Source: Pontibacterium sp049603715 (GTDB lineage Bacteria; Pseudomonadota; Gammaproteobacteria; Pseudomonadales; Balneatricaceae). Taken from it: a stretch of DNA of 64,000 bases. Shown here piece after piece: positions 8,755-17,552 of the stretch. The stretch spans positions 1 through 64,000 of the forward strand of contig JBMYSW010000016.1 of NCBI GenBank assembly GCA_049603715.1, written 5' to 3'. How positions within the stretch are numbered: the stretch's first letter is position 1; each line of letters opens with the position of its first letter. The notes beneath the pieces are model-generated. The model saw only the letters and a program-made list of their open reading frames with translations, had not been told where the DNA came from and searched no databases. The translations under genes were made by a program, and so were the position numbers.

Positions 8755-9714
8755 TTGGCTGTTAAGCAAGGTTACGACCTTATCGGAGATGTTCACGGCT
8801 GTGCACTCAGCCTAAAGCTGTTGCTACGTAAGCTGGGATACAGCAAGCGTTCGGGTGTGTATCGTCACCCTCAGCGCAAAGTGATTTTTATCGGTGATAT
8901 TATCGACCGAGGCCCTCGCGTGCGTGAAGCGCTACACATTGTGCGCGACATGGTGGAAGCGGGTGAAGCCGAAATAGTGATGGGTAATCACGAATATAAC
9001 TTTTTGTGTTATTGCACGCCGGCTCAAGATGGTGAGGGCTTTATTCGCGAACACAACCCACGCAATCGCCGTATTTTGCAAGAAACCCTCAACCAGTTTG
9101 CCAACCACCGAGCAGACCAAAACGACTTTTTAAAGTGGATTTTGGACATGCCGTTGCTGATTGAAAAGGATGATTTTCGCGTAGTCCATGCTTGTTGGCA
9201 TCAGCAGTTGATTGATCGCTTCCTGGCGAGTTACCCAGATGCGCGTATTGATGAGGCCTTTTTGCATCGCTCAGACAACCACGACACCTTTGAGTGGACC
9301 TTGTTAGACCGTTTGTTGCGCGGTACGCATTTGCGTCTACCCGAAGGCGAAATCATGGTGAGTAAAGATGGCTATCGTCGTAAGTTTTTCCGCACCAAGT
9401 TCTGGGCCGAAAGCCCTGAATACTACGCCGATGTGGTTTTTCAGCCTGACCCACTACCAGAGCATGTCGCCAAAACACGACTAACAGACAGTGATTATCT
9501 CGACTTAATTCACTATGGCCGCAACGAAAAGCCGCTGTTTATCGGGCACTTTTGGCGCAACGGTGAGCCGGAGCCTATTACCGAAAACATCGCCTGCCTA
9601 GATTACAGCGCGGTAAAATTTGGTAAGCTAGTGGCCTATCGTTACGATGGCGAGCCGGTGGTTAGCAAAGAGCGTTTTGTTTGGATTGATGTTCAAAAAG
9701 ATATCTTTGGCTAG
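8755..9714 (+). CDS. Calcineurin-like metallophosphoesterase
   Basis: A 319-residue phosphoesterase of the PPP/Ap4A-hydrolase type. Metal-binding motifs are in order: 'DLIGDVHGC' (D-x-H), 'VIFIGDIIDRGP' (G-D-x-x-D-R-G), 'VMGNHEYN' (G-N-H-E), and a later His in 'RVVHACWH'. It starts with TTG at 8755, using the CGGAG inside the nadK end as ribosome site. No other start fits the first motif, which begins at residue 8. The same neighbour order occurs in Pseudomonas (between nadK and a rhomboid gene). Substrate unknown. Confidence 0.85.
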   Translation: MAVKQGYDLIGDVHGCALSLKLLLRKLGYSKRSGVYRHPQRKVIFIGDIIDRGPRVREALHIVRDMVEAGEAEIVMGNHEYNFLCYCTPAQDGEGFIREHNPRNRRILQETLNQFANHRADQNDFLKWILDMPLLIEKDDFRVVHACWHQQLIDRFLASYPDARIDEAFLHRSDNHDTFEWTLLDRLLRGTHLRLPEGEIMVSKDGYRRKFFRTKFWAESPEYYADVVFQPDPLPEHVAKTRLTDSDYLDLIHYGRNEKPLFIGHFWRNGEPEPITENIACLDYSAVKFGKLVAYRYDGEPVVSKERFVWIDVQKDIFG

Positions 9715-9744
9715 CGTCGGCGTATTTTGCCGAGGTGAAAGACC

Positions 9745-10611
9745 ATGAAAAAAGTCGCAGAAGTTTCCAATCATGCCGACTTATCTCCGCTGACCTCCTA
9801 CCTTTGGAAGGTAGGGGTCAAGCATCGCATCATTGAGCAGGGTGACGTCCAAGAAATTTGGGTGGCCGAAAGCTTTGCACACCCAGATATCGAAAGCCAA
9901 ATTGAGCAATGGCTATTGGGCTCAGAGCTACCCAAGGCAACAGAGCCTACGTCTGCTCGCACCCGTGCTGTTCCTTCGCGAGTACAGCTGTTACTCAAAG
10001 CGCCTTTTTCTTTGGGCTTAATTGGCCTTAGTGTATTGGTTACCTTGCTGGTTGGCTTTGGCGACAATACGGCGTATTTGGCTTGGTTTACGATTTCTGA
10101 CTTTGCGATTCGTGGCAATGAGCTGTACTACCAAAGCTTGTCTCAAACTCTGGCTAGCGGTCAGCTGTGGCGACTGTGGAGCCCAGCGCTTTTTCATAGC
10201 TCGTCGTTGCACCTTACCTTTAACCTATTGTGGATCTTTGCCTATGCTGTCGCCATAGAGCACAGCTTGGGCAAGCGAGTATTAATTCCATTGGTGCTGG
10301 TTTCGGCAGCCGTTTCAAATATTGTGCAGTTTTGGGTCTCTGGGCCACTATTTGGTGGTATGTCGAGTGTGGTTTACGCGGTATTAACCTTCTGTTGGTG
10401 CTGGGATGTGGCCGCGTCTCGCCGCTACTTTTATTTACCTAATGTTCTGTTTGCGCTTATGATCGCGTGGATTGTGGCGGGGTATATTGGCATTTTGTCG
10501 GCGTTGGGTTTAGGCAATATTGCGAATACGGCCCACTTGGTCGGGGCTGTGGTCGGCCTACTGTTTGCCTGCGTACTAAGGCTCAAGCATCGCCGTTTGT
10601 TACTTCGCTAA
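9745..10611 (+). CDS. Rhomboid-family intramembrane serine protease
   Basis: 288 residues: a roughly 95-residue cytoplasmic N-domain like that of GlpG, then about six membrane segments. Catalytic features are visible: 'SSSLHLTFNLLWIFAY' (oxyanion Asn), serine in 'GGMSSVVYAV', and histidine in 'NTAHLVGAVVGLLF'. It therefore should cleave transmembrane substrates in the inner membrane; the substrate is unknown. It is the third gene of the nadK block, 30 bases after the phosphoesterase. Confidence 0.9.
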   Translation: MKKVAEVSNHADLSPLTSYLWKVGVKHRIIEQGDVQEIWVAESFAHPDIESQIEQWLLGSELPKATEPTSARTRAVPSRVQLLLKAPFSLGLIGLSVLVTLLVGFGDNTAYLAWFTISDFAIRGNELYYQSLSQTLASGQLWRLWSPALFHSSSLHLTFNLLWIFAYAVAIEHSLGKRVLIPLVLVSAAVSNIVQFWVSGPLFGGMSSVVYAVLTFCWCWDVAASRRYFYLPNVLFALMIAWIVAGYIGILSALGLGNIANTAHLVGAVVGLLFACVLRLKHRRLLLR

Positions 10612-10879
10612 CTCAAGGGGCTAAGCGAGTTGAATGGCGGCTGCTTGCCAGTCGTAATCCAACCATGTGGCGTGGGTATGTTGTGATAAACTAAACGCTT
10701 GTTTGATGTGTATTGCTTTATTATGCAAACTCAATAAGTCATTTTTACAGAGCACTTGAAATTACCCTTGATGAGCGCCACATAGAATAAATACCCTAGG
10801 TGTGTGTACATAAAGCAATGCTCTAGCAAACCCTTTGACCGCACACCTTGGTCTGTCCATTTTCGAAAAGGTAAAACCC

Positions 10880-11146
10880 ATGACCTATGAGCAACTAATC
10901 GCCGCCATGACCCCCGACATGCACGCTTCGCTTAAGCGCGCCATCGAGCTAGGTAAATGGCCAGACGGGCGAGTGCTCACAAAAGAGCAAAAAGATATTT
11001 GCATGCGTGCGGTTATTGCCTACGACGTTTCGACCAAACCAGAAGAAGAGCGCGTGGGTTTTATTGACCGACGTAAACCCGATGGTAGCCAGCACGGTAG
11101 TGACCCGCTGGCACCGCAAACGTTAAAAATTCTTGGCGACAACTAA
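10880..11146 (+). CDS. DUF1315 family protein
   Basis: An 88-residue protein with the typical DUF1315 layout ('MTYEQLIAAMTPDMHASLKRAIELGKWPDG' start, 'GFIDRRKPDG' near the end). A longer frame begins at a TTG (10835), but the family N-terminus and an AAAGGT ribosome site select ATG at 10880. Function unknown. It is consistently found next to DUF2797 and pepN, as here. Confidence 0.85.
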   Translation: MTYEQLIAAMTPDMHASLKRAIELGKWPDGRVLTKEQKDICMRAVIAYDVSTKPEEERVGFIDRRKPDGSQHGSDPLAPQTLKILGDN

Positions 11147-11170
11147 TCATTTTCCATTAAGGATTTTAGT

Positions 11171-12004
11171 ATGACACCCCTAATGGAAGGTGCTTTGAGC
11201 AAAATGCCTGCTCAGCTTGGCAATCCCATTCAATACTCGCTGCCGCTGGGTGACCAGTCGGTGGCGTTAAATGCCTACCTTGGCAAGCCCATTTCACTCG
11301 AGTGGCTGGGCGCCATCAATTGCAGCCATTGCGGTCGCAAAACCAAAAAAAGTTATAGCCAAGGTTACTGTTACCCCTGTATGCAAAAGCTGCCTCAGTG
11401 CGACCGATGCATAATGAGCCCCGAATTATGTCACTACGATCAAGGCACCTGCCGAGACAGTAGCTGGGGGGAGCAGTTCTGCTTTCAAGATCATTACGTG
11501 TACCTCTCCAACACCTCGGGTGTAAAAGTGGGGATTACGCGCGGCACCCAAGTGCCAACACGTTGGGTTGACCAAGGTGCAGTGCAGGCCATGCCGATTA
11601 TGCGCGTGGCAACACGAAAGTTATCGGGGCAAGTAGAGCGTATTATTGGTGAGCACATTGCCGATAAAACCAATTGGCGAAAAATGCTCAAAAACGAATA
11701 CCCAGAGGTCAGCTTGGCACAGTTACGTGATGAGCTGCTTGACTCCTGCAATGACGCCATTCGTGAGTTGGAGCAGTCTTACGGTATTCAAAATATGACA
11801 CGTTTAAGTGATGCCCAAGTGCTGGACTTAAACTATCCTGTTATTGAGTATCCGAGCAAAGTCACCGCGCATAATTTTGACAAAACACCCGTTGTATCTG
11901 GGGTGTTAATGGGCATTAAAGGGCAATACCTAATTTTAGATACCGGGGTGCTTAACGTGCGTAAGTTCACCTCGTACAACGTGCGTTTTAGCGCCGAAGG
12001 CTAG
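11171..12004 (+). CDS. DUF2797 family protein with Cys-rich zinc-finger region
   Basis: A 277-residue DUF2797 protein. Residues about 50-100 carry many cysteines (CSHC, CYPC, CDRC, C..YD..TC) that could bind one or two zinc ions. They are followed by 'VYLSNTSGVKVGITR', which resembles the core of a GIY-YIG nuclease fold, though activity is not established. It sits 24 bases after the DUF1315 gene and 10 bases before pepN, so the three are likely one transcript. Confidence 0.85.
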   Translation: MTPLMEGALSKMPAQLGNPIQYSLPLGDQSVALNAYLGKPISLEWLGAINCSHCGRKTKKSYSQGYCYPCMQKLPQCDRCIMSPELCHYDQGTCRDSSWGEQFCFQDHYVYLSNTSGVKVGITRGTQVPTRWVDQGAVQAMPIMRVATRKLSGQVERIIGEHIADKTNWRKMLKNEYPEVSLAQLRDELLDSCNDAIRELEQSYGIQNMTRLSDAQVLDLNYPVIEYPSKVTAHNFDKTPVVSGVLMGIKGQYLILDTGVLNVRKFTSYNVRFSAEG

Positions 12005-12014
12005 AGGGAAAGCG

Positions 12015-14648
12015 ATGTCTAACCAGCCAGAAGTTATCTACCTAAAAGATTACCAAGTACCGAGCTACTTGGTAAAAAGTGTCAGCCTTGAGTTTCAGCT
12101 TCACGAAACTCACACCCGTGTAAAAAGCCAACTGGCGATGACGCCAAACCCCAAAGCAGCTGAAAACCAGCCAGTGGTTTTACACGGCCACCCTGATGTT
12201 ACTTTGGTATCGGTGCGCTGCGAAGGCGAGAGCCTTACAAGCAGTGACTACAGCCGTGATGGCGAATTGCTTAGCTTGCCAGCGCAAAGTGGCGACTTTG
12301 TATTAGACATTGAAGTCGACATTGACCCAGCGGCGAATACCGCGCTTGAGGGGCTGTACCAATCCGACGGCATGTACTGTACTCAATGTGAAGCAGAGGG
12401 CTTTCGTCGTATTACCTTCTTCCCAGACCGCCCTGACGTGATGACCAGCTTCACCACCATCATTGAGGCCGATGCTGAAAAATACCCAGTACTCTTGTCG
12501 AATGGTAACTTGGTGAACAGTGAATTGTTGAGCTCAGGTCGCAAGCGCGTGACGTGGGTTGATCCTCACTTAAAGCCAGCTTACTTGTTTGCGCTGGTGG
12601 CGGGTGACTTGGCTAAAATCGAAGATACCTTTGTCACCATGAGTGGCCGTAAAGTAGCGCTCGAAATTTTTGCTGAGCGCAAAGACCTCGATAAGCTAGA
12701 CCACGCCATGGCGTCCCTTAAAAATGCGATGAAATGGGATGAAGAAGTCTATGGCCGTGAGTACGACCTTGATATTTACATGATCGTTGCCGTCGACTTC
12801 TTTAATATGGGGGCAATGGAAAACAAAGGCCTCAATATTTTTAATACCTCATGTGTATTGGCCAACCCTAAAACAACCACAGATACGGGCTTTCAGCGTG
12901 TTGAAGCAGTGGTTGCACACGAATATTTCCACAACTGGTCGGGTAACCGCGTCACCTGTCGCGACTGGTTCCAGCTTAGCTTAAAAGAAGGCTTTACCGT
13001 GTTCCGCGATGCTGAGTTTTCAGCGGATATGAACTCACGTACGGTGAAACGTGTTGAAGACGTTAGCCTTTTGCGCACGGCTCAGTTTGCTGAAGATGCG
13101 GGCCCAATGTCTCACCCGATTCGCCCAGATTCTTTTATCGAAATCTCCAACTTTTACACGCTAACTGTGTACGAGAAGGGCGCTGAAGTGGTGCGTATGC
13201 TACACACCTTGTTGGGCCCAGAAGGCTTTCGCAAAGGTACGGACCTGTACTTCGATCGCCACGACGGCCAAGCCGTGACCACCGAAGACTTTGTTGCTGC
13301 ACTTGAAGACGCGACAGGTAAAGACCTGACCTTGTTTAAGCGCTGGTACAGCCAAGCAGGTACACCCGAAATTACGGTGTCTGAAGCTTATGATGCAGCA
13401 AGTGAAACGTATCGTTTGACCATTGCTCAGCAGACACCAGCGACACCAGGGCAGGATCAAAAACTGCCGGTCGTTATTCCGTTTGCGATGGCGTTAATCG
13501 ATGCTCAAGGGCAAACATTGGCACTTGAAGGGACGAATGACGAAGGAACCTTGGTACTTGAGGTCACAGAGGCTGAGCAAACTTTTGAATTTAACGGCAT
13601 CAAAGCGCAGCCGGTACTATCGGCACTGCGAGGCTTCTCAGCGCCAGTTAAATTGAAGTTAGACCGCGATCGCGACACCTTGATGTTCTTGGCTAAGCAT
13701 GACCAAGACGGATTTGCCAAATGGGATGCCGTACAGTCACTTGCGGTGGGAGTGTTGCAAGACCTTGTTGTAGCCAGCCAAAAGGGCGAAGCACTGGTGC
13801 TTGACGAACGTTTGATTGAAGCTTACCGAGCGGTGTTGGCAGACGAGTCGGCTGACCCAGCTATGCGCGCACTGATCTTGGCCTTGCCAACTCCAGCCTA
13901 CTTGGCCGAGTTGGCGACAGAGATTGACGTAGATGCTATTGATGCGGCGCGAACCTTCGCACAAGAAACCATTGGCAAAGCCTTGGTGGATGAGTGCTTA
14001 ACGACGTATCAAGCCCTCGATTGGAAAGGTGAGTACAGCCCTGCGGCAGATCATGTCGCTAAGCGTAGCCTCAAAAACTTGTGCCTAAGCCTTGCGTGTG
14101 CCGCGGGTAGTGACAAAGCCATTGCCTTGGCGAGCGAGCAGTACCAGAGCGCAAATAACATGACCGATCAAATGGCAGGTCTGAGCTTGTTGGTGAAGTA
14201 TGGCAGCCAAAGTCAGCGCGACGAAAGCCTCGCGAGCTTCTACGATCAGTGGCAGCAGGAGTCGTTGGTGGTTAACCAGTGGTTCATGTTACAAGCGGCA
14301 GAATCGAAAGAAGGGGCTATCGAGCGAGTAAAAGCCTTAACTGAGCACCCAGCATTTGATGCCAAAAATCCAAACAAGCTTCGTGCGGTATTGGGCGGTT
14401 TTTGTGCCAATAACCCGGTTAACTTTCACAAGCTCGATGGCAGCGGTTATGCCTTTTTGGCCGACTGGATTATCGAACTGAACCATTCCAACCCGCAGGT
14501 TGCATCGCGTATGCTCACGCCGTTGACCCGCTGGAAAAAATACAGTGCTTCGCGTCAAGACTTGATGAAGGCCGAGCTCAACCGCATTTTAGCGGTGGAG
14601 GGGCTGTCGACTGACGTCTACGAAGTAGTAACTAAGAGTTTGGCTTAA
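12015..14648 (+). CDS. pepN: Aminopeptidase N (M1 family)
   Basis: Zinc aminopeptidase of 877 residues, the normal PepN length, removing N-terminal residues from peptides in the cytoplasm. Shows the exopeptidase motif 'GAMENKG' and the zinc site 'HEYFHNW' with the third ligand Glu in 'LKEGFTVFRD'. ATG at 12015 has GAGGGAAAGCG upstream. Terminal gene of the DUF1315-DUF2797-pepN group. Confidence 0.97.
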   Translation: MSNQPEVIYLKDYQVPSYLVKSVSLEFQLHETHTRVKSQLAMTPNPKAAENQPVVLHGHPDVTLVSVRCEGESLTSSDYSRDGELLSLPAQSGDFVLDIEVDIDPAANTALEGLYQSDGMYCTQCEAEGFRRITFFPDRPDVMTSFTTIIEADAEKYPVLLSNGNLVNSELLSSGRKRVTWVDPHLKPAYLFALVAGDLAKIEDTFVTMSGRKVALEIFAERKDLDKLDHAMASLKNAMKWDEEVYGREYDLDIYMIVAVDFFNMGAMENKGLNIFNTSCVLANPKTTTDTGFQRVEAVVAHEYFHNWSGNRVTCRDWFQLSLKEGFTVFRDAEFSADMNSRTVKRVEDVSLLRTAQFAEDAGPMSHPIRPDSFIEISNFYTLTVYEKGAEVVRMLHTLLGPEGFRKGTDLYFDRHDGQAVTTEDFVAALEDATGKDLTLFKRWYSQAGTPEITVSEAYDAASETYRLTIAQQTPATPGQDQKLPVVIPFAMALIDAQGQTLALEGTNDEGTLVLEVTEAEQTFEFNGIKAQPVLSALRGFSAPVKLKLDRDRDTLMFLAKHDQDGFAKWDAVQSLAVGVLQDLVVASQKGEALVLDERLIEAYRAVLADESADPAMRALILALPTPAYLAELATEIDVDAIDAARTFAQETIGKALVDECLTTYQALDWKGEYSPAADHVAKRSLKNLCLSLACAAGSDKAIALASEQYQSANNMTDQMAGLSLLVKYGSQSQRDESLASFYDQWQQESLVVNQWFMLQAAESKEGAIERVKALTEHPAFDAKNPNKLRAVLGGFCANNPVNFHKLDGSGYAFLADWIIELNHSNPQVASRMLTPLTRWKKYSASRQDLMKAELNRILAVEGLSTDVYEVVTKSLA

Positions 14649-14707
14649 GCACTGACAAAACAAGACTTCTGGTCTTAAATAGGTGAGTGTAGGTTTTTTA
14701 GTGAGGG

Positions 14708-14752
14708 GGCGACTGATTAAGCGCACCGTGTATGCCGTGTTAGTCGCCTTTT
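14708..14752 (+). terminator. Probable terminator after pepN
   Basis: Arms GGCGACT (14708-14714) and AGTCGCC (14742-14748) with a 27-base loop, followed by TTTT. The long loop lowers confidence. Confidence 0.5.
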
Positions 14753-14857
14753 GTATGTTCAACCTTAGTTAAGGGGACGCAGCGATTTTGCTGGTCTATA
14801 CTTGCATAGGATTGATATGAATTTTTTAACGTCTCAAGTGATAAGCAAGGACGGAAA

Positions 14858-15256
14858 ATGGAAGCAAAATTAAATACCGCTGATAAGTTTGATATTCAGC
14901 AAAACTATCGTCGCTATCTTCGTTTGAAGGATCAGCACACGGCGGCACAAGATGCACACAACTACGCTCGTGCCGAAAAGATTTGGATTGCGGGTGTTAT
15001 TACGCTGCCATTTGCCGTGGCCTCTACTTTCTTTTTAGGTGTATCAGCGGGTCTGTTTGGTGTTTATTTCTACTCGCTGTTAAAAACAAAGTTGCGTATT
15101 AACGAAGCCGTAGAAGGCTTAGAGCAGCTTGACCGCTGGTTCTCTAAAAAGCGTTTAAGCTTTGAAGGCAAAGTAATGTACGCCCTTAATGATCGCTTGC
15201 TCGAAAACCCAATCGATCCTTTTGACGATCAGTTTTACGCTCAAGACAACAAGTAA
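14858..15256 (+). CDS. Small membrane protein of unknown function
   Basis: 132 residues with a soluble, charged N-terminus (about 1-45), one long hydrophobic hairpin (about 46-78, 'GVITLPFAVASTFFLGVSAGLFGVYFYSLL'-like) and an amphipathic C-terminus. I do not recognise a family. ATG at 14858 is preceded by AAGGACGG. It is followed 20 bases later by a good terminator, so it is a single-gene unit. Confidence 0.65.
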   Translation: MEAKLNTADKFDIQQNYRRYLRLKDQHTAAQDAHNYARAEKIWIAGVITLPFAVASTFFLGVSAGLFGVYFYSLLKTKLRINEAVEGLEQLDRWFSKKRLSFEGKVMYALNDRLLENPIDPFDDQFYAQDNK

Positions 15257-15276
15257 GCCTTTGTCTTTTGCCTAAG

Positions 15277-15300
15277 CCCGCTCCCTTTGAGCGGGTTTTT
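15277..15300 (+). terminator. Rho-independent terminator
   Basis: CCCGCTC (15277-15283) / GAGCGGG (15289-15295) with a 5-base loop, then five T. Confidence 0.9.
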
Positions 15301-15661
15301 GGTTTGTAAGGGGGTAAAAAGGGCTGGAGGCACAAAAAGAGCAAAGGATATAAAAAGCGCTTTTATGACTGGAAAGGCACTAAGCGGCTGAGCCACCACT
15401 AAAGTCGTAGAAAATTGCCACTATTAGGGAAGGGTGATAAATGCTTTACAGCGCAATAATTAACCAAGCTTTGTCACAGAGTGGTTGGGTAGTAAAACCA
15501 CTCGAATCCTTTTAGCTCTATTCCGTATCCTTTGCCCGCGAAAGCGGGCTTTTTTTGTCTTGCGAGCGTGCAAGACATTCGCCACCCTTCCCGTTACACT
15601 GGGCTCACACCCAACCGATCCGTCGACAACGAGCTTAAAATAAGACGAAAAGGAGCAGTCC
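15301..15661. other. Intergenic region with candidate small RNA
   Basis: No credible protein. It contains a second terminator-like element at 15534-15557 with no gene feeding it, suggesting a small RNA (listed separately). The rest shows nothing recognisable. Confidence 0.5.
15448..15557 (+). ncRNA. Candidate small RNA ending in an orphan terminator
   Basis: A possible promoter TTGCCA (about 15415) with a 17-base spacer and TAAATG precedes a hairpin AGTGGTT/AACCACT (about 15479-15501). An excellent terminator follows: GCCCGC (15534-15539), GAAA tetraloop, GCGGGC (15544-15549), eight T. No ORF longer than 24 codons is present. The order promoter, hairpin, terminator is what an sRNA gene looks like; exact ends are guesses. 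Confidence 0.35.
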
Positions 15662-16288
15662 GTGGAATTCGAGAGGTTTTCGCCTGCCTGTGAGCGTAAT
15701 AAAGACGCCATTTGGTCTGTTATGGCCAATGCCTTTGCACAGGCGACGCGCATTTTAGAAGTGGGTAGTGGCAGTGGTCAGCACGCTTTTGCTTTTTCGG
15801 CGCGACTCATTGCCGAAAAAGCCCCTGAACCGATTAGCTGGCAACCCACCGAGCTACCGAGCAGTTTGCCGAGCTTATCCTCTAACTTGGCCCGCGCAAA
15901 AGCGCCTTGCCGTCCGGCTGTGATCTTAGATGTCGCACAGCCCTACTCCAATAGCGGCTTACCCGAGCAGTATTACGATGGCTTTTTTACAGCCAACACG
16001 CTGCACATTATGAGCTTAGCCCACGTTCACTCCCTATTTACCTTGCTAGGAGAAGCTCTTAAGCCCGGCGCGAATGCAGTGATCTATGGCCCGTTTAAAT
16101 ACCAAGGTGGTTATACCAGTGACAGTAATGCCGAGTTTGACCAGTGGCTAAAAGCCCGAGATCCTCGCAGCGGTATTCGAGACATAGAGCAGGTGTGTGA
16201 ACTGGCGCAAGCGGTTGGCTTAGAGCTAGAGCAAGACCACCCGATGCCAGCCAATAACCAATGCTTACACTTTGTAAAAGCGCGTTAG
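15662..16288 (+). CDS. DUF938 family SAM-dependent methyltransferase
   Basis: A 208-residue class I methyltransferase-like protein. SAM-binding motif I is 'ILEVGSGSGQHAFAF', and the characteristic family ending is 'DHPMPANNQCLHFVK'. GTG at 15662 follows AAAGGAGCAG, an excellent ribosome site. Substrate unknown; members are often annotated simply as DUF938. Confidence 0.85.
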   Translation: MEFERFSPACERNKDAIWSVMANAFAQATRILEVGSGSGQHAFAFSARLIAEKAPEPISWQPTELPSSLPSLSSNLARAKAPCRPAVILDVAQPYSNSGLPEQYYDGFFTANTLHIMSLAHVHSLFTLLGEALKPGANAVIYGPFKYQGGYTSDSNAEFDQWLKARDPRSGIRDIEQVCELAQAVGLELEQDHPMPANNQCLHFVKAR

Positions 16289-16397
16289 CTTTGGTCCTTA
16301 AGGCCTAACTTCGACGTAAAATTCCTGCCGAAGTAGTATGTTGTCTGATCAATTGTGTTTATATGATCAAGTGTTAGTCAGTTGTAGGAGCCTTACC

Positions 16398-17552
16398 GTG
16401 AACCATCCACACCCAGCGATAGTATCCGCCTCAAGCTCTTCGCGCGACGCTGAGCAGGTGGCGAGCGATATAGCTAAGGCCTTTGAAGGGCACGAGCTGA
16501 GCCAAGTTTTGTTTTTCTGCTCGGCTGAGTACGACCTTCCGAGCTTGGCAAAGGCGCTTCGAGAGCGCTTTGGCGATACTGATGTGGCCGGCTGCACCAC
16601 GGCCGGTGAGTTAACCCCTGATGGTTACGAACAAGGTAGCGTCAGTGCTGTCGCGTTTTTGGCGTCGGACTTTGCCGTATCAGCGACCCTCATTGAAGAC
16701 CTGGAAAACTTTCAACTCGCCGACGCTCAAACCTGTGTTGATGGCCTAATCGTCCAGTGTCGCCAGCGTGAGCTTACTCCCATCAAGGGCAACACCTTTG
16801 TGTTAACCCTGCTCGATGGTCTTTCTCACGCGGAGGAACGAGTACTACTGACGCTTAGCTCGGCCCTAGGAAGCATCCCGCACTTTGGCGGCTCTGCTGG
16901 TGACGATATTCACCTATCCAATACTCATGTGTTCTTTAACGGTCGCTTTTACGACAAGGCCGCCGTGGTTTTGATGTTTAATACACCTCACCCTTTTGAG
17001 GTGTTTAGTACACACCATATGCGTGGCTCAGATACCAAGCTGGTGGTGACCGAAGCCGATCATGACAGTCGCGTGGTTTATGAACTTAATGCTGAGCCAG
17101 CGGCACTCGAATATGCGCGCACTATTGGCGTCAAAGTTGAAGACCTTAATCACCGTATTTTTGCGCTAAATCCTATCGCCGTACGCTACGGTGATGAATA
17201 CTATGTGCGTTCTATTCAAAAGGTAAATGATGACCTTAGCCTATCGTTTTATTGCGCGGTAGAGACGGGCATTGTACTTACGGTGATGCAGCCAGACCAA
17301 ATTTTAAAAGACCTAGAGCACCAAGTAGATAGCTTACAAAGCCAAGTTGGCGAGTCATCAACGATACTTGCCTGTGACTGTTTTTTGCGCCGCTTAGAAG
17401 TGCAAGCGCTGGATAATGTCGTAGATGCGACTAAGTTATTAACTACACATCATATTGTTGGCTTTAACTCTTACGGCGAACACATTGCTGGTATGCACGT
17501 AAACCAAACGTTTACCGGTGTCGCGATTGGGCAAAAAACGGATGACAGATAA
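16398..17552 (+). CDS. FIST-domain sensor, NosP-like (putative nitric-oxide sensor)
   Basis: 384 residues spanning FIST N ('VAGCTTAGELTPDGYEQGSVSAVAF') and FIST C domains. The next gene encodes a hybrid histidine kinase whose ATG lies inside this gene's end (11-base overlap). The same pair in Pseudomonas aeruginosa is NosP/NahK, where the haem-binding FIST protein senses NO and inhibits kinase autophosphorylation. Haem binding here is inferred from family and context. GTG at 16398 is chosen over the ATG at 16338 because it has TAGGAG at 7-base spacing and starts where homology begins. Confidence 0.8.
   Translation: MNHPHPAIVSASSSSRDAEQVASDIAKAFEGHELSQVLFFCSAEYDLPSLAKALRERFGDTDVAGCTTAGELTPDGYEQGSVSAVAFLASDFAVSATLIEDLENFQLADAQTCVDGLIVQCRQRELTPIKGNTFVLTLLDGLSHAEERVLLTLSSALGSIPHFGGSAGDDIHLSNTHVFFNGRFYDKAAVVLMFNTPHPFEVFSTHHMRGSDTKLVVTEADHDSRVVYELNAEPAALEYARTIGVKVEDLNHRIFALNPIAVRYGDEYYVRSIQKVNDDLSLSFYCAVETGIVLTVMQPDQILKDLEHQVDSLQSQVGESSTILACDCFLRRLEVQALDNVVDATKLLTTHHIVGFNSYGEHIAGMHVNQTFTGVAIGQKTDDR

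Noticed and set aside
10612..10879. Search for a promoter or RNA between the rhomboid and DUF1315 genes
   Set aside because: No hairpin or promoter pair good enough to list.
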